Shown here piece after piece: positions 23,901 through 38,900 of a stretch of DNA of 64,000 bases (positions within the stretch are counted from its first letter, which is position 1; each line of letters opens with the position of its first letter). The position numbers and the translations under genes were made by a program. Source of the stretch: Phorcus lineatus (taxonomy: Eukaryota; Mollusca; Gastropoda; Trochida; Trochidae); assembly GCA_921293015.1 (NCBI GenBank), contig OV121098.1, positions 10,577,016-10,641,015 on the forward strand. The letters run 5' to 3'. The notes under the pieces are model-generated. The model had not been told where the DNA came from, did no database searches, and saw only the letters and a program-made list of their open reading frames with translations.

Positions 23901-26900
23901 AAAAAATATTATTTGTATATTTTCAGTTTGTTTGGCAGTGTTTGCGGTAGGTTTTTATACAGTGCGTTCAAAAATGAAATAATAAATTTTCAATTCAAAT
24001 ATTTTGCGTTTTTTGTTAATGGAGTTTTTATTTCAATAAAATGATTAGGGCCTACTAGTAAAGGTAATAAATTGTCATCAAATTTAGACATCAAAGTTTA
24101 ACCTACCATACACCGTTCAGTTTTGATGATAAAACACATGCAGCCACATGCCTGTGAAAGTAACTAGCTGCCGTTCCGAACTTCGTAATATTATAAAGAA
24201 TAAGACTTGATGATAATCACTTGTAAACATTGCTCTGATTGGATGAAACAAACGACTTCCGGGGAATTCCATCGGTAAAAGGGCTTTTAGCAAGGGGATT
24301 TTCAGGTTTCGATTGATTTTTATCAGGACATCGTAATCAGACAATCAGCATAGAACGATTTTTTAACATTATGGAAAAAATTTAACTTAACCTGCATTTA
24401 CAATATATTGTGAGTGTTTATATGATTTCTATGCGTGAAAAACACAGGTTTATGCGTTAACACGAACACGGGTTTGGATTTCAGATAGAACTTTACGTCT
24501 CCAGACCTTTGACACAAAAGATGATGTCACAGAAACTGTGATAGAGTACAACGAAATGATTCAGAATGGCAAGGTTAGTTCAATGCTAAATTATAAGAAT
24601 GTAGATATTTTACATGCACCTTTTAATAAGGAGATAAATCCACTCCGTTTTTTTATTTTTTGGTTGTATGTAATGCATTTGTTTACCTCTAAATTTTATT
24701 TCAAACCGAGCAAAATCCACAGTTTTTTTTATTTTGGGTTGTTTGTACCGCATTATTGACCCCTAAATTAAATTTTCAACTGAGCTTGCAATTAAATTCA
24801 GGAGTAAAAAATGTCTGACATTCAACCCCAAAATAAAAAAAACCAGAGTGGCATTCTGACATGACCAATTAGAAAAATAACGAGGAACTTATTTGCCTTG
24901 TCCAACAGCAATGGGATTAGGTCAAACCAGTTCAGACCAATTCTACTTGCTTGCAAAACTACAGTAAGTTAAATTTTTGAAGCACACACCTCAAATCTAA
25001 CTTTTAGTAAATCAGGTTATCCAGAATCATGTTAATTCAGACGAGAGGGAGAAGAAATCAGACGGGCTGCGGGGGTATGTGAGCCATGCTTACATTTTTC
25101 TTGTCACACAAAAAGAACACAGAGATTCAAACTCTCAATATTTATTCATGTGTTGTTCAATTAAAGATTAAAGGTATTTCTTAATTCGTAGGTTGTTTTG
25201 GTACGATACGTTTCGGCTTTGGCACATTTTGACCTGTTACCCCTTTGATACGGACAAGAACTGACCCATCGAGGGACGTTGCTCTAAAAGTAGTTCTCCA
25301 CTTACAAGTGAACTGTTAGAAAGAAAGAAAGAACGATCAAGAAAGCTTTCCAGTTTGTCATGGCTGAATACACTGAGTCTGGAAATGTGGTCAATTATGG
25401 ATGAGGGGCGGGGGAAATGGGAGTAGTTTGTAAAGTTGAAGAATAACGTAAATCTGCTCTGTTCACTTGACGATTCACTATCACACGTTACGGTACGAAG
25501 CGAGCTCACTGAAGAAAAATTAAGTGTTAAAAAATAAACGACGTCGACCAATGATAAAGGAAATGTACTTTCAAAGCAGCTAATTAGCGCTAAGTGTAAG
25601 CATGAAGGTCCGTACATACCCGTTTACAGGTGGGTTTTCGTAAGGAATTATGGATGAATTATGGGGCCCCTGGGTAAATTCAACTTATTTAACTAAGCCG
25701 AATTGAACACTTACCGGCTTACACCCGGTCATATACGGTATGTGCTTATACCCGGTCATATACGGTATGTGCTTATACCCGGTCATATTTGGTATGTGCT
25801 TATACCCGGTCATATATGGTATGTGCTTATACCCGGTCATATGTGCTTATACCCGGTCATATACGGTATGTGCTTATACCCATAATTTATCCATCTGTAA
25901 AAGAATGGGTTTTTACAAGTTTAGATTTATTGACTATGTATATAAAAAAATTTATGGAGAAATAAAGAATAGTAACTTGCTTGCCCAATCGTTGTGTATG
26001 GTAAACTCAAATGTATGTATCGTCAAACGTAGACAACACCACGTTTCATATTTAGGTGATGGCATTTCTTGTAGCTATTGGAAACTCACGACATTTTAGG
26101 GTGGTGACATTTAGATATATGTAATGTACGAAAGTGAAGAATGACAGTGGAATAGCCTTACGATGATTTTTATACCCCTGCCTTACAGCGTAAGCGGGGG
26201 TATATACCGTTCATTCTGTCCGTCTGTCTGTCCGTCTGTCACAAATCTTTGTCCGGAGCATATCTCCTAAACTATACATGCTAGCTTCACCAAACTTCAT
26301 ACACTTATCAGCCATGATTCCTAGATGTGCCTTTTGAGGGTTACACCAACAAATGATTTTTATTTTTTGCCGTTTCCATGGAAACATGACTAAAACAGTG
26401 ACTCTCTGACCAAGTCCATTGTCCGGAGCATATCTCCTAAACTATACATGCTAGCTTCACCAAACTTCATACACTTATCAACCATGATCCCTAAATGTGC
26501 CTTTTGAGGGTTAGATCAACAAATGATTTTTATTTTTTGCCATTTCCATGGAAACATGACAAACAGTGACAAAGTCCTTTGTCCGGAGCATATCTCCTAA
26601 ACTATACATGCTAGCTTCACCAAACCTCTTACACTTATCAACCATGATCCCTAGATGCGAGGGTTAGACCAACAAATGATTTTTATTTTTTGCGGTTTCC
26701 ATGTAAACATGACTAAACAGTGACTCTATGACCAAGTCCTTTGTCCGGAGCATATCTCCTAAACTATACATGCTAGCTTCACCAAACTTCATACACTTAT
26801 CAACCATAATCCCTAGATGTGCCTCTTGAGGGTAAGACCAAAGAATTATTTTTATTTTTTTGCGGTTTTCATGGAAATGTTGCTAAAACAATGACTATCT

Positions 26901-29900
26901 GACAAAGTGCTTTTTCCTGAGCATATCTCTTAAACTATACATGCTAGCTTCACGAACTTAATATACTTATCAACCATGATCCCTAAGTGAGCTTTTTGAG
27001 GGTAAGACCAACAAAGAAAGCTAGACTATAGTTTGAAGCGGGGGTATGTGAGCTGTGCTCACTTCTTTACTTGTCATAAAATAGTACTGAATAATTCAAA
27101 CGTACATTGGCGAACCAAAAACAGCTGCTTTTCTCCTTCTATATCTACAGGAAAATTGCACACAATTAAAGCACCAGTGAGTTGGTCCATGTTTCCTTTT
27201 CCTAAAATCTTTCAAAAACATTTTTCCTTGTCAGTTTACTGTGAAATATATCAGTAAAACTTCATCATTGAAAACTTTAATGTTCAGTCATTGTCAGTCC
27301 CCCAAAGCAATGTTCATGAAAGTCATCAAATTTTTTTTGGATTTCATTGCATGCGTCTTAAGATAGGCGGCCATATCTACTATATCGATACAAGTATGTG
27401 AGAATTTGATGAGGTCATTATCTATGGTCTATCTGGAGACGTTTAATTTGTTGTTGACCATGAATTTTTTTTGATAGGGAAGTTTTTATCATATGCCCTT
27501 ATCTAACTTTTATTCTTTCATTTCTTAGATCAACATTTATTAATTTACTTAAATTGTTTCATGTGATTTTTTAAAATACAATGCCAAATAAAGTGAACAA
27601 AAGAAATGTTATTTTTATTCATTACTATACTATAAAACAGTACCACTCCTTAATTAGCTGTCCTTTAACTGAAGAGGATCATGATTAATAGCTTTTGTTA
27701 GAAGAAGAAGAGGAATTAAGAATAGTTTATTACAAAAAGTGTCACACCCTGAAACACTCTGGGCCCGGCCTACACAGGACTATGAGACTCTAATAAACAT
27801 TGATAAAAATTCCTTAAAATTAACAAAATACCATACAGTAAACCTTAACAATACATATATACAAACATACAAGCTTACAAGCATACATACATACATACAT
27901 ACACGCATAATAGAGTACATACATACACACACCCAAACATGTCTGACTCCTCAGTCCACAGTTGACACTACTATGACCTTGACAATCTCCTGGTGACCTC
28001 CTGCTCGCCCACTGGTCAAAGCTTATCACCCTTCAGGAGTATACAGTTCAACAGTCCGTCGCTGAACAAAGGTCATCCTGACTTGGCTGCAATTACACCA
28101 TGTCCCGGGTGCTACAATACAAACTACTTGTATTTATTTATCCGAACCACAGTCCGTAATTTTTATGGATGCCATTTTGAACACAAAATACTAGTTGCCA
28201 TTTCTAACCATCCTGTTGCACACATATAAAACACGACTTTCAATATAAATACACATATCCCTACTGTACACTAAATTCTATTCCAGCATATCTTCAATAT
28301 ATTGCTCAACAGAATACATTGCTTATTCAAACATTAAACATTCAAAATTCACATGTATTAAAATATCCAATTCATTCATATTCTTAACACAATAAACATT
28401 CAGTGAAAATTAATATACACTCGCGCATCTCTGCCCAAACACCACTGAGTACCCGTCTGCAGCGTACGACAATTGCTGGGTATCCGCCCTCTCACCCAGA
28501 CAGTCACTCTTCAGCACCTGCGCATGCAGAACACGCTCTCTCCACACCGTCGGATGCGTTCAGGCGATCCGTTCTTTTGCCGAAACACTCACTAGATTAG
28601 ATCTTGACACATACATACGTACTAAGACATAAACATATAATATTATTTGGCCTGCAAACGGTGACTGTATGACCATTTGCAAAATAAATTTTAGATAGCT
28701 TAATGAGCTCTATTTTTTCTCTCTGGCCCACATTTTCAAAAGGTAGGGACCCCTTCCAATGAAATCCAGACTGCAGCACTGATATTCCATATGCCGTAAC
28801 ATAGCCATTAAATTGAAAGTGCTTTAATATCATGTAAAATTAAAATTCTAAAGATGTAGACCATATTTGGGCATCCGGTGGTCAAGACTTCTCAAAAGGT
28901 CAGATTTCACTTGAACCTGAGTCCCCAAAATTCTAATCTTTGCACAAGAGGTCATGCAGTTGTTGTTTATGATAATAATAATAATAATAATAATATTGTG
29001 GATGTTTATAAGGCGCACGTTTTCATCGACTAGTGCATGCTCAAGGTGCTACCAACATGATTACCCTGGTCTAACCCAAGCTGACATACCGGTATTTGTC
29101 GCTAGAAGGTCGCCACCAACACACTGCTTTACCAGGTACCCATTTCCTGCTGGGTGAACAGAGGCATATTTCGAACTAAGTCCTTTGCCCAAGAAGACAC
29201 CACAAGTCTCTAAACTGGGGCAGGGAATCAACCCTTCAATCTCTCAGCTTGTCCAGCAATGACGGGTTAACCCACCCATCCGGCGAGCCACACCCCATGT
29301 TGCTGAACTTCACTGATAGCGGTCAACTGAGCTATGCTCCTGGTTTAGCCATATACATACATGATACCTTGCATATTGTCATAAAGGTTTATTTTAAAAT
29401 GACATGAGTTGGTGACGTCATGTTGATCGTCTTACTTGACACATCAGAAAACAAACAGTCTTAATGTACATACTGTCGCAATTACTTGGCGTACACTGTA
29501 TAAATGTATAGATCTCCTCTTTATGAGTTCTCGAGGACATAAAACTGGACCCGAAACAGGTGTGAGTATGCATGGAAGCCTAAAACCACATTTATCATCC
29601 AAAAAACTCTGTTCCACAGGAGATATTGCTTGTGGAAGATCAAGCAATATCTCCTAAGAGATATCTTTTTGGCAGTAGATTTTTAACAATGCCCCTCTGA
29701 CGTCAAGTAAATGACATCACAGTTGTTTAACATCATCAAGTAATGACATCACAATGCTATGACATCACCGCACTTGGAGTCTTAGGGCAGCATGATGTTC
29801 AATAATGTTCATTTGTCATTCAAATGTAATGAAAAATGATTTTGGATGAAAAATAGAATCTCACCCTCGTGTCTTCTGATATTAAATTTATCAACACTCG

Positions 29901-32900
29901 TTGATAAAAGTAAAAATATCCTTGGCAAGCCTCGGATATTTGTAACTTTCATCAACTCGTGTTGATATATTTGATAATAGAAGACACTTGGGTGAGATTC
30001 TCTATGTATATGTACAGCTATAAATATATAGATCTCCTCTTTATGAGTTCTCGAGAACATAAAACTGGACCCGAATCAGGTGTGAGTATATATGCGTGGA
30101 AGCCCAAAACCACATGTATGTGAAATTTAAATTTTTTTTGGACATATTTGACGTCATCTCCCACTCTATTATGCTGTAGGTGAAAGCAAATGAAATGGTG
30201 AGAGGCATTGTTGGATTTGGTAAAGACGTACTGACTGAGAAGTTGACACCTCTCCTGAATGATGACATGATGCCCGTCCTCTCAACTAGAGACACAAAGT
30301 TAGAATTTGGAAATAAGGTTTGTGATATTAGCAGTGGCGGATCCATATATGATTTTCAAATGATTTTATTGACTTTAATTTATAATTGATTTTCATTTTT
30401 AAAAGTCTTTAGCTGTGCTTCCTGACTTTTTGTGGGGATTTATCTTGCTCAAAGATCGCTGATCGGAATTTGTACATTTGGGACTGAAACCTGAAACCTT
30501 CCCTGCTAGGCAGGCATCCCTTTAAATGATCATCAAAAATTGTCTCCAAAATGAGTTGGCATAACAGGCTGAAATTTTTTTAATTACTATATAAGCCCGA
30601 AAAACCTGCGTATTAAGACAGAGGTTGTATAGGAATTTATGAGCTACCTCTGTTGGAGAGAATTATATTTGCAGACAGGAGATGTTTAATTTGTACCTGG
30701 AAAAGTTATTAGCATAGCAGGGGTGCATCTTTAGGGTGATTCACCAAAACGCCAAAACTTTTTTGGTGTATGAGGCAAACATTTTCAGAATGACATCTTT
30801 GTTATATGAAGATTAAAGTTTGTAGTTTGATATTGACTCCCTTCAAATATGGACACGGCAGTATACCGAGGCTCAAATCTTCTGTCTTCTTTTTTCTCAG
30901 ACATCAATCATGCATCTAGAAATTTCAATTTTTTTAGAATTCCTCTTTTTAAGATTGAGATCCAGATGTGTCAGTGGGACTGTCCTGTGATATCAGTTGA
31001 GCCTCTTACAGAATTTATGAAACATTTTAATATTCTGTGTCAACTTAGGAGTGTGTAAAGGATAGTTACTCCCTAAATGTTATTTCTTTAATTGTTTTCT
31101 ATTTTGTATCTTTTTCAGACACTTTATCCATACTTCAACCGTCTTGCTTGGGATGAGGGCATTATTACTCAAAGTTTGTTCTTGGCTGCTAAATCGAGAA
31201 GATTTACTCACATTGTAAGTGGGAAGACAATTTGCTGAAAACATGTAAATGTTGTTTATTGCAAGGTAACAGTTAGATACTGACTAATGTCACACTTTGT
31301 TACAACAAAATAAGTGGATGAAATTTCCCAAAATTTTGTCACGTTGAGCATGTCATGCTTGCTTCAAAATATGAGATAAGAGTCAATGTTTGGCCATGGC
31401 AGAATGAAAATGCAATTGAGATTACTTTTAAAAACTTTGTTACAAATTCATTTAAAAGTCTCTTTTGTTTCAGTTGATTATTCGTTCAGAGGGATATAAG
31501 TTAAATAACATCATCTATGAGAAGGCCTCCGCTCATGATATAAGTATTGTTGGTGAGGTAAGCAATTTTAGTATCCTTTGCTAGTTATACCCCAGCTAAG
31601 CGTCATAGCGGTCATTCCGTCCATCTGTCTGTCCTTACGTCCGGTCAGTTTACTCAAAAAACGTGATGTCTACATCAACCAAACTTTGCACACTTGTTAA
31701 CCATAACATTGTCTACAGTTTGGACCACTTGTGAATTTTATGGAATTCAAATTTTTTGCCGTTTCCATGGAAACGTCAATTTTCGATTAATTTGTTTTTT
31801 AAAAAAAGTTCTAAAAACTCTAAAAAAAATCGTAGATATAAAGACCAAAAATTTTATTTTGCTGATTTGCCGACTGAACTTTTGCTTTAATATTCACCTT
31901 TGTTCATAATTGAACAAGAATCAATGAAAGTATCGTGCTTAACTTTTAACGAAATGTCTATCAGAAGTCTGCAATTAATTTCAAAACATCGAATATAACC
32001 CACTCACAATGTTCGACAGAAAATAACGGAAAAAAGCGATCATGTTGGAATGCTTTAACCACGGGACCATTCTCTCGTTTGATAATACGAAACAGGTTTC
32101 AGTTTCACATTGACTTTTCAAGCAGGTTGAAACAAACTGGATTCCGTTTAGCTTGTCTCATGCGCGCCATACAAGCTTCACATTAGTGTTATGTTATGCT
32201 TTTAATGTCAAACATGATTCTGTTCTAGTTGACTACGAATTTTAATTTCAAACTACTAATTTTGACCCATGTTATTACTAATTGCATCAATTAGGGGTTG
32301 GCATCTCTGCTCCTGATCAAGTTTGAAAGCCATTTCCCAAATTTTATTTTTTAAAGACCAATGGCCCTAATTGTTTGCTCAATTGGACTTGGAGTGATTA
32401 ACAGATCTGTTGCTCCAATGGAGAAACATTTTCTCAGAAACTATTACACCTAGAAGAGTGACATTTTGGTTTTGGATTTTCCTGTTGCTTCTGTATTGCA
32501 ATATACCGATATACCTATTATACTGCGCACTCTAAAGCATGTAAATGTAACGTTCACATCACCAAAATCATCAGCAGTCTTTTGCATGGCTGGAAATATG
32601 TGTGGAAGGCTGTGGTGATATTCAGGGATTAGGAAAGGCCATTCTGCATATTGGATGAAAAAATGGCCCATTCAAATTTGAAATTTTACTATTGCAGCTA
32701 GGGGGAATGGTCCATTCAAAATTATGAAAATGACTGAAAGCTCTATAAATGGCCCATTGTCAAAGGTGTCTTTCCCAATCCCTGTATGATATGTGAGACA
32801 TGCTCACTTTTTCTTGTTTAATCTGTGTTCCTGCACTTGCTGTTTGTAGGTTGTATTCCCTGTGCTTGCTGAACTGGACTGGGTCAGAGGCGATCTTCAA

Positions 32901-35900
32901 GAATACATGGCCAAGATTAAGAGCTTTGGAACCAGGATCATTTTCTGCTACATTCCAAGTCCTCTTCTTTATCATGTGTTAAGAGAAGCTTATCAGTGGG
33001 TTTGACATTCTCTCCCAACAGAGGTAGCTCTGTCATAAACTCCTAAACAACCTCTGTCTTATAGGAAAGTTTCTTGGTCCAGAAATGTAGAAACTTGATT
33101 GGATGCAATCGAAGTTAGTTGTGCAATCAGCTTTTCGGTTTCAAAAGTTAAATTTAAAGTTAAAATTATTTTTTGTGGTAGTAATACAGTAAATACACCA
33201 CGATGAATGAAGATTTGACATGGAAAGATATTTATGAGAATTTACGAGAATTGAGAAAATCACTACTGATATTGTAAATCCCTTCCAAGGTTTCTCGATA
33301 GCAGTCGTCGTGTCACATGTAAGCTCTGCTGATTGGATGAAAAGCTAGCAATGTATGCAGATTTCCCTCATTAGCCAATCACAAAACGATATGTCAAAGG
33401 TCAATTGGGTCATACATAACTTGTAATAATCAAAAGACTTCCAATCACAAGGTTGCATGTTTATATTGGAGGCAACCTCTCCACACAACATATGTAAGTT
33501 TTGCTTTAAGAGGATTTAAGATGGTTTTCTATTTGCAGCAAAATGGTATAGCTAGGTCTCTTCTAATCAAGTGCACGTTTTGATAGTTTATCAAATTTAA
33601 TTGATTTAACAAGAGATAGTTTTTTTGTATGTCTCACATCATTTTACATATAAAATGCTTGTAAGATAACATAAATTGGGCTAATCCTGGTCGAGTTATG
33701 AGAAAGCATCAAATATATTCAAAGATAAAAAAGACCCAACCTTGTTAGTCCACTACTGGGGTTAATAAGCTGTACAGTCTATACAGTGAGTTAAACTTTG
33801 AGAAAAAGTAATGAAGTCTGCGGAGTGGACAGTGGCTGTCCCAGTGAAGGCAATGATTTGAAAGTCGTGACATCTAGTGTTTTTTGTAAGTGTGATTTCT
33901 TGACCTTAACCCATTATTGTCTTTTGTGATTTATTCAGAAAAAATGTCAAGTGGCTGTGAAGAAGGCAGAACAGAGCTTGGCAGAAGCTTCAGTTATTTG
34001 GGTTATTGCGTCCTTTGGATGTTGTTCTCTCACAGCACTGTTGTTACTAACAACATTCCTTGATTGCTGATGTAATTTGGAAATGTTGCAATTGTTTAAT
34101 TTAAGTGTCAGGGTTGAGCTTTGAGTTCTTTTCATAATTGTATTTTCCAGTTCTGGGTTATCTTGTCTCCATGGTTACCAGTGGGTCATGGTTGGAAGTT
34201 TTGTGCGGAGTTTTCCATGGTTTAACCAGCATGCAGAATGTCAAACAGTTTGTATAGCAATTTATTCATTTCTTTATTATAGTTTTTCCTTAGAAATTTA
34301 TCTAATTATTTTGATAACCCATAGCGTGTTTTAAGGCTTACCGGTAGATGCATGTTTTTCACAATAAAAATAAATGAACCCTTAATACAAAACACCTTAA
34401 CTGCGTTTAAGAAAATTTTATGTTATATTATTCCTGGATTATTATTGATTTTCTCTGGTTTTATATTTTGTAGTCCCCAATTTGCACAGTTGCTTACCAA
34501 GGTCTTCAGGGATATTCACAGTCGTATGATGTTGCTGGATTTAACACCCCTGATTGGCTGCGAGTTATGGGTTATCACATGTCCAGCGATCGCTCACTCT
34601 ACAAAGGAAGAGCAAAGTATGTCACGAATGAGGTAAGGAATCTTCAATTTTATTTCTTGACAAGTCCATGGATGATCAATTTCAGTTTGTATTCATTAAA
34701 TGATCTTGAATGAAATAATATTTTAATCAATTGATTTATCAATTTTGTATAATATAAGCCAAAGTAAGTTCAGACATTGAGATAAGATTCAAAATCTAAA
34801 AATTAAAAAACTTAAGTTCGTGCACTTCTCTAGGCTGAAAAGGCCTGGATTTGGATGTTACCATTGTTTCACCTTGTCGCTTGCGAAGTATATTAAATGT
34901 AGCCTGACGAGCTACAGAGCCAATGGCTCAAGTCTTTTATTCAGTTGCAGATACGGTTGTTATGAAAACCCAAAAATCTGCGAGAAGAATTTGTAACTTG
35001 AAACAATTTTTTTTTTCAGGTTGGAGCTGAATTTGGTTTAGTTTATGATGCAGTGAGAATGTATGCAACAGCCATTTCTACATTGATTGCCCGACAAGAA
35101 ACTATCACAGGGTTAAAACTTGCACTGGCAATAAGAGATGTAGGTTTTGTATATCCTTTTCACAAACTAATATTTGAACTGAAAGTAACAGTTGTTATCA
35201 ACTTCATAACATTGCTCTTATTGATTGTTTTGCATGATTGACATTCTGATGTAGGGGGACTTGTGTGATTTAAATTTCATTAGCTGGTTTCTTGTTTCCG
35301 CTGTAATGTAACTAAAATATGCAGGAGCAACTCAGTACTCAACAAGATTTAATGCAGTCTTAGAAGAATGTAACAGGTATCAAACAAAAACTGATTTTGT
35401 CAGCCATCTTAGTGTGAACTCCTTATAATCATCACCTTTCAATAGATTAATAGATTTAAGCCAAACATTTTACATTTGTTTGACATCTAAAAATGATTAT
35501 TTCGCAATTGGTTAGCATTTAGCTGTTAGCATATTTATTGTAACTTAGATTTTATCTTGAGATCAGCTTGCTCTGAAAAGCTTTATGTAATTAACCTATC
35601 ACCACCTGTCTATTAAATACATTTTCTGACCAATCGCAGAACGTTGTTTATTCATCCCGTGAGGCGTATCATTGCAAACAACAAAGTTTGATTGACTTCC
35701 TTGTTTGATATCCGCTGCATATGCTATATGTTTTTCAAACACGAAAACTGTTCGAGTGTTTTGTTCAATACTGTCTAAATACCTCGGTTAACATTCTAAC
35801 GTGTGTCATCTTAGGATAAGACTGTGTCACTCAGTGCAAACGGACGTTAAAACGGGAAAATTCGAAGTGATGACAGTCAAGGATAAATTTCTAATTTTCT

Positions 35901-38900
35901 CCTCGATTTACTTGTGAGTTAAAAAGAACAAAACCTATGGTAGGTAACTAAAACTGTTTCCGATATTCACTTTGTCGCATTCATAAATATATATTTGACC
36001 TTTTATGTCATGATTAGAATGAAACAAAGGCGTAAGCATATGCTCATTAACTACTCCAGTTTTAAAACATTCAACCTAGCTATCGATTTCAAACCATGCT
36101 CGTTTTACTTTATTTTACGAATTTACAGTAGTGAATAGTTTTCTGAATAAATTTTTTTTTAAAGTGGATTATGAACCGTTATTCTATATAATGTGCTTTA
36201 TCAAACACAAAAACAGATAATTGGAATTCTAATACCCACGGCCTGTGTCTTCTTAAAGGGGAAACTAGGATGTTGTAAAAAATAAAGTATGTTGACTGGC
36301 AACTGGATTATTTTTTTTTAAATGTCACCAGATACTAGTACTGTACATAACAAATATAAAAGCTAAATGAGCTTTTATATAAAACAATTATTAAACATAA
36401 CTAAGCCTATTTCATCATACATTTTTCAAAGGTATTACATATATCATACAGGTTTGAAAATAATATTTCTTTGGAAATATTGCACGAGTGACCACTTTTG
36501 GATCTCAAAAAAATATCTAATTCTACATTTTAAATGTTCCTGTTCATGTTAATGTTTCTAGGAATACTGCCTTTGATACTTTGACATTAAAAATAAATCT
36601 TATTAAAAATGTCAGCTTCCATTCTATATTATACAATTATAGACTGGTGATGAGGTCAATACCTGTTTTTATAGACCCGAGGTAAGCAATATTGACAGAG
36701 GACGAAGTTTTTGTATGTTTTCCTCAATTCAAATAATTATTAGAAATACTTTTGAGATAAAGAATATTTATAACTGTCCACAGCAACTTAAAATGGGTTT
36801 GGATTTGACAGAATTTTAAAAAAAAAGTTTTTGATGTGCATTTTGTTGCCTGGCAGTGAATTGATTTAGTTATTGCTATCGGGTAAATATTAGTAAATAA
36901 ATGACAATTGCTTCAAGACTCAACATATTTCAAAGAATAAGAGAAGTTTTTCTTGTTCGAAGGGTTATGTGTAACTATTGCTTGTTCAGTTCTGAAATGA
37001 AAATAAAGTCATATTACGCTAACTTGGAAACTATTAAACAATAAATGTAATTTTTATTCATTATTTTTATGTATAATTTTTTATCTTTTTATGTAAGTTA
37101 TTTTAATTCATAATATTAAATTCCGACAACTTGTAAATAAAATAAACAAAAGGAAAATCTTCAATTTTTTAATGTTAATATTTAGAGGGTTTTAGATTTC
37201 TATAAGACAGATGAATCCATCTCATGTATGAAATGGCAACAAAATAAAAAATCATTTAAAAAAAGTTGTTGACCTAAAAATGTGCTGCTGCCCCTTTATG
37301 TCTCTGTTGTAATTAATATTTCTTAGTTGATTTCATAGGTTGTGATAGACGGATTATCAGGACAAATATCGCTTGATGCTAACGGTAATCGTCTTGGCTA
37401 TCGAGGTGTCATGGTGAATGTAAACCCTATACCACCGGAACTTGGAGTTATGCCAACAAATGTAAGTTATAGATTATGTAAGCGGTTTTATTATTGTTTG
37501 GACCAGTCCATTAGTTGGGAAAGGTAACAGTGTAGTCCACTTCAGTTCAACCAACCTTAGGGATGTTGTTTTTTGGGCCGTCAGGTTATGGGGGTTACCG
37601 TGTTAGCTCAACTATTTGATAATTACGGGCTCGGCTAACGAAATACGAGTCTCATGTTAAAGAGCCACTTCTCTTTACAGCATTAAGTTTCAGTGTTTAG
37701 TCATCCATAAATACTTGATGTGAGTGGTCAAGATGATACTCGAAGTAAGACATTATCTGTGATAACTTGACATACATATCATACGTGGTCAGATATTCTG
37801 CAGTTTGTAATATATGAAATGATATGATATATATTGGTTTACAGGTTGCTATCTATGTAAGAATGATGTTCTTGGAAAACTCAAAATCAACAACCCAGAT
37901 GGAAACCGTCATTGAAGCTCATTATCCACTCTATCTACCACCTTATAATCATATCCTTGGACAAGTGGCTTTCCCGAATACATCCTTTGTGAATATACGA
38001 TAGTAAGTACAAGCAATTATATAATTCAACTCAAGGGCCATCGAGTTCGACTCTATCCAATTTCTACCTTGCACTCAAAGGTAACAAAATCTGTGATATG
38101 TATCAGGGACACCGTTACCACCCTTACTAGCTGCTAACCTGCAGCCAGTGAAATCGCCGTTTACATTTGAAACCTACGCCCAGCCTGGGGACCTTAATTA
38201 TGACTAAGAAAATATAAGCGAAATTTTTATATTAAACTTTAGTCAACTGGATTATTTGCAACACCAAGAAATAAATAAAATAAAAACAATGAAATCACAT
38301 CGGGCCGTATTCCTCAAATTATTAACTCTTACGTTGCTGAATATTATTTGATTAGTTTTGCCCCTTTGGCTGAATTTTCCAGCACTCGTCTTGCTACCAT
38401 TATAGTGCAATTGGCCCCTGTGGCTTAATTATTTAGCTCTGCGAGACGTGACTGTTTTTACAATATATGGTGTATTCACATGGCGAATCACGAATGTAAA
38501 TGGCCGTTCATACAAAAGTAGCCTGTTAATCCCGTATACAAATTAACGATCTTTATCCGACCCTTTAAATGAAATTTTTATCTTACCTAGAACGATTTCT
38601 GTTACAATCTAAAGATTGTCTTCATTTCAAGTTAAAGAAAATCCTTAGATCTGATCGCAGAATTGTAAATTATATATGGAGTTGAAGATACATTATTCCT
38701 CTTTACGATGATGTATATTTGTTAATAATATGACCTCTAGTTAGATATCTACAATTATCTAAAGACTGTCTTTAATTCCAGCTGAATAAAATCCCTAATA
38801 CTGAGCGTGGATACATACATGTATTATGGAATTGTACACAGTTTATTCCTCTTTATGATGACGAACAAAAAGATATACGCAGTGAAAGATGGTTGGGGAT

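Noticed and set aside
25237..25617. 126-codon minus-strand frame
   Set aside because: Serine/phenylalanine-rich chance frame, no domain and no splice context.
33940..34075. Possible exon KKCQVAVKKAEQSLAEASVI plus hydrophobic tail
   Set aside because: Good-looking acceptor but no phase match; the true exon bridging the two ligand-domain parts is 34151-34247.
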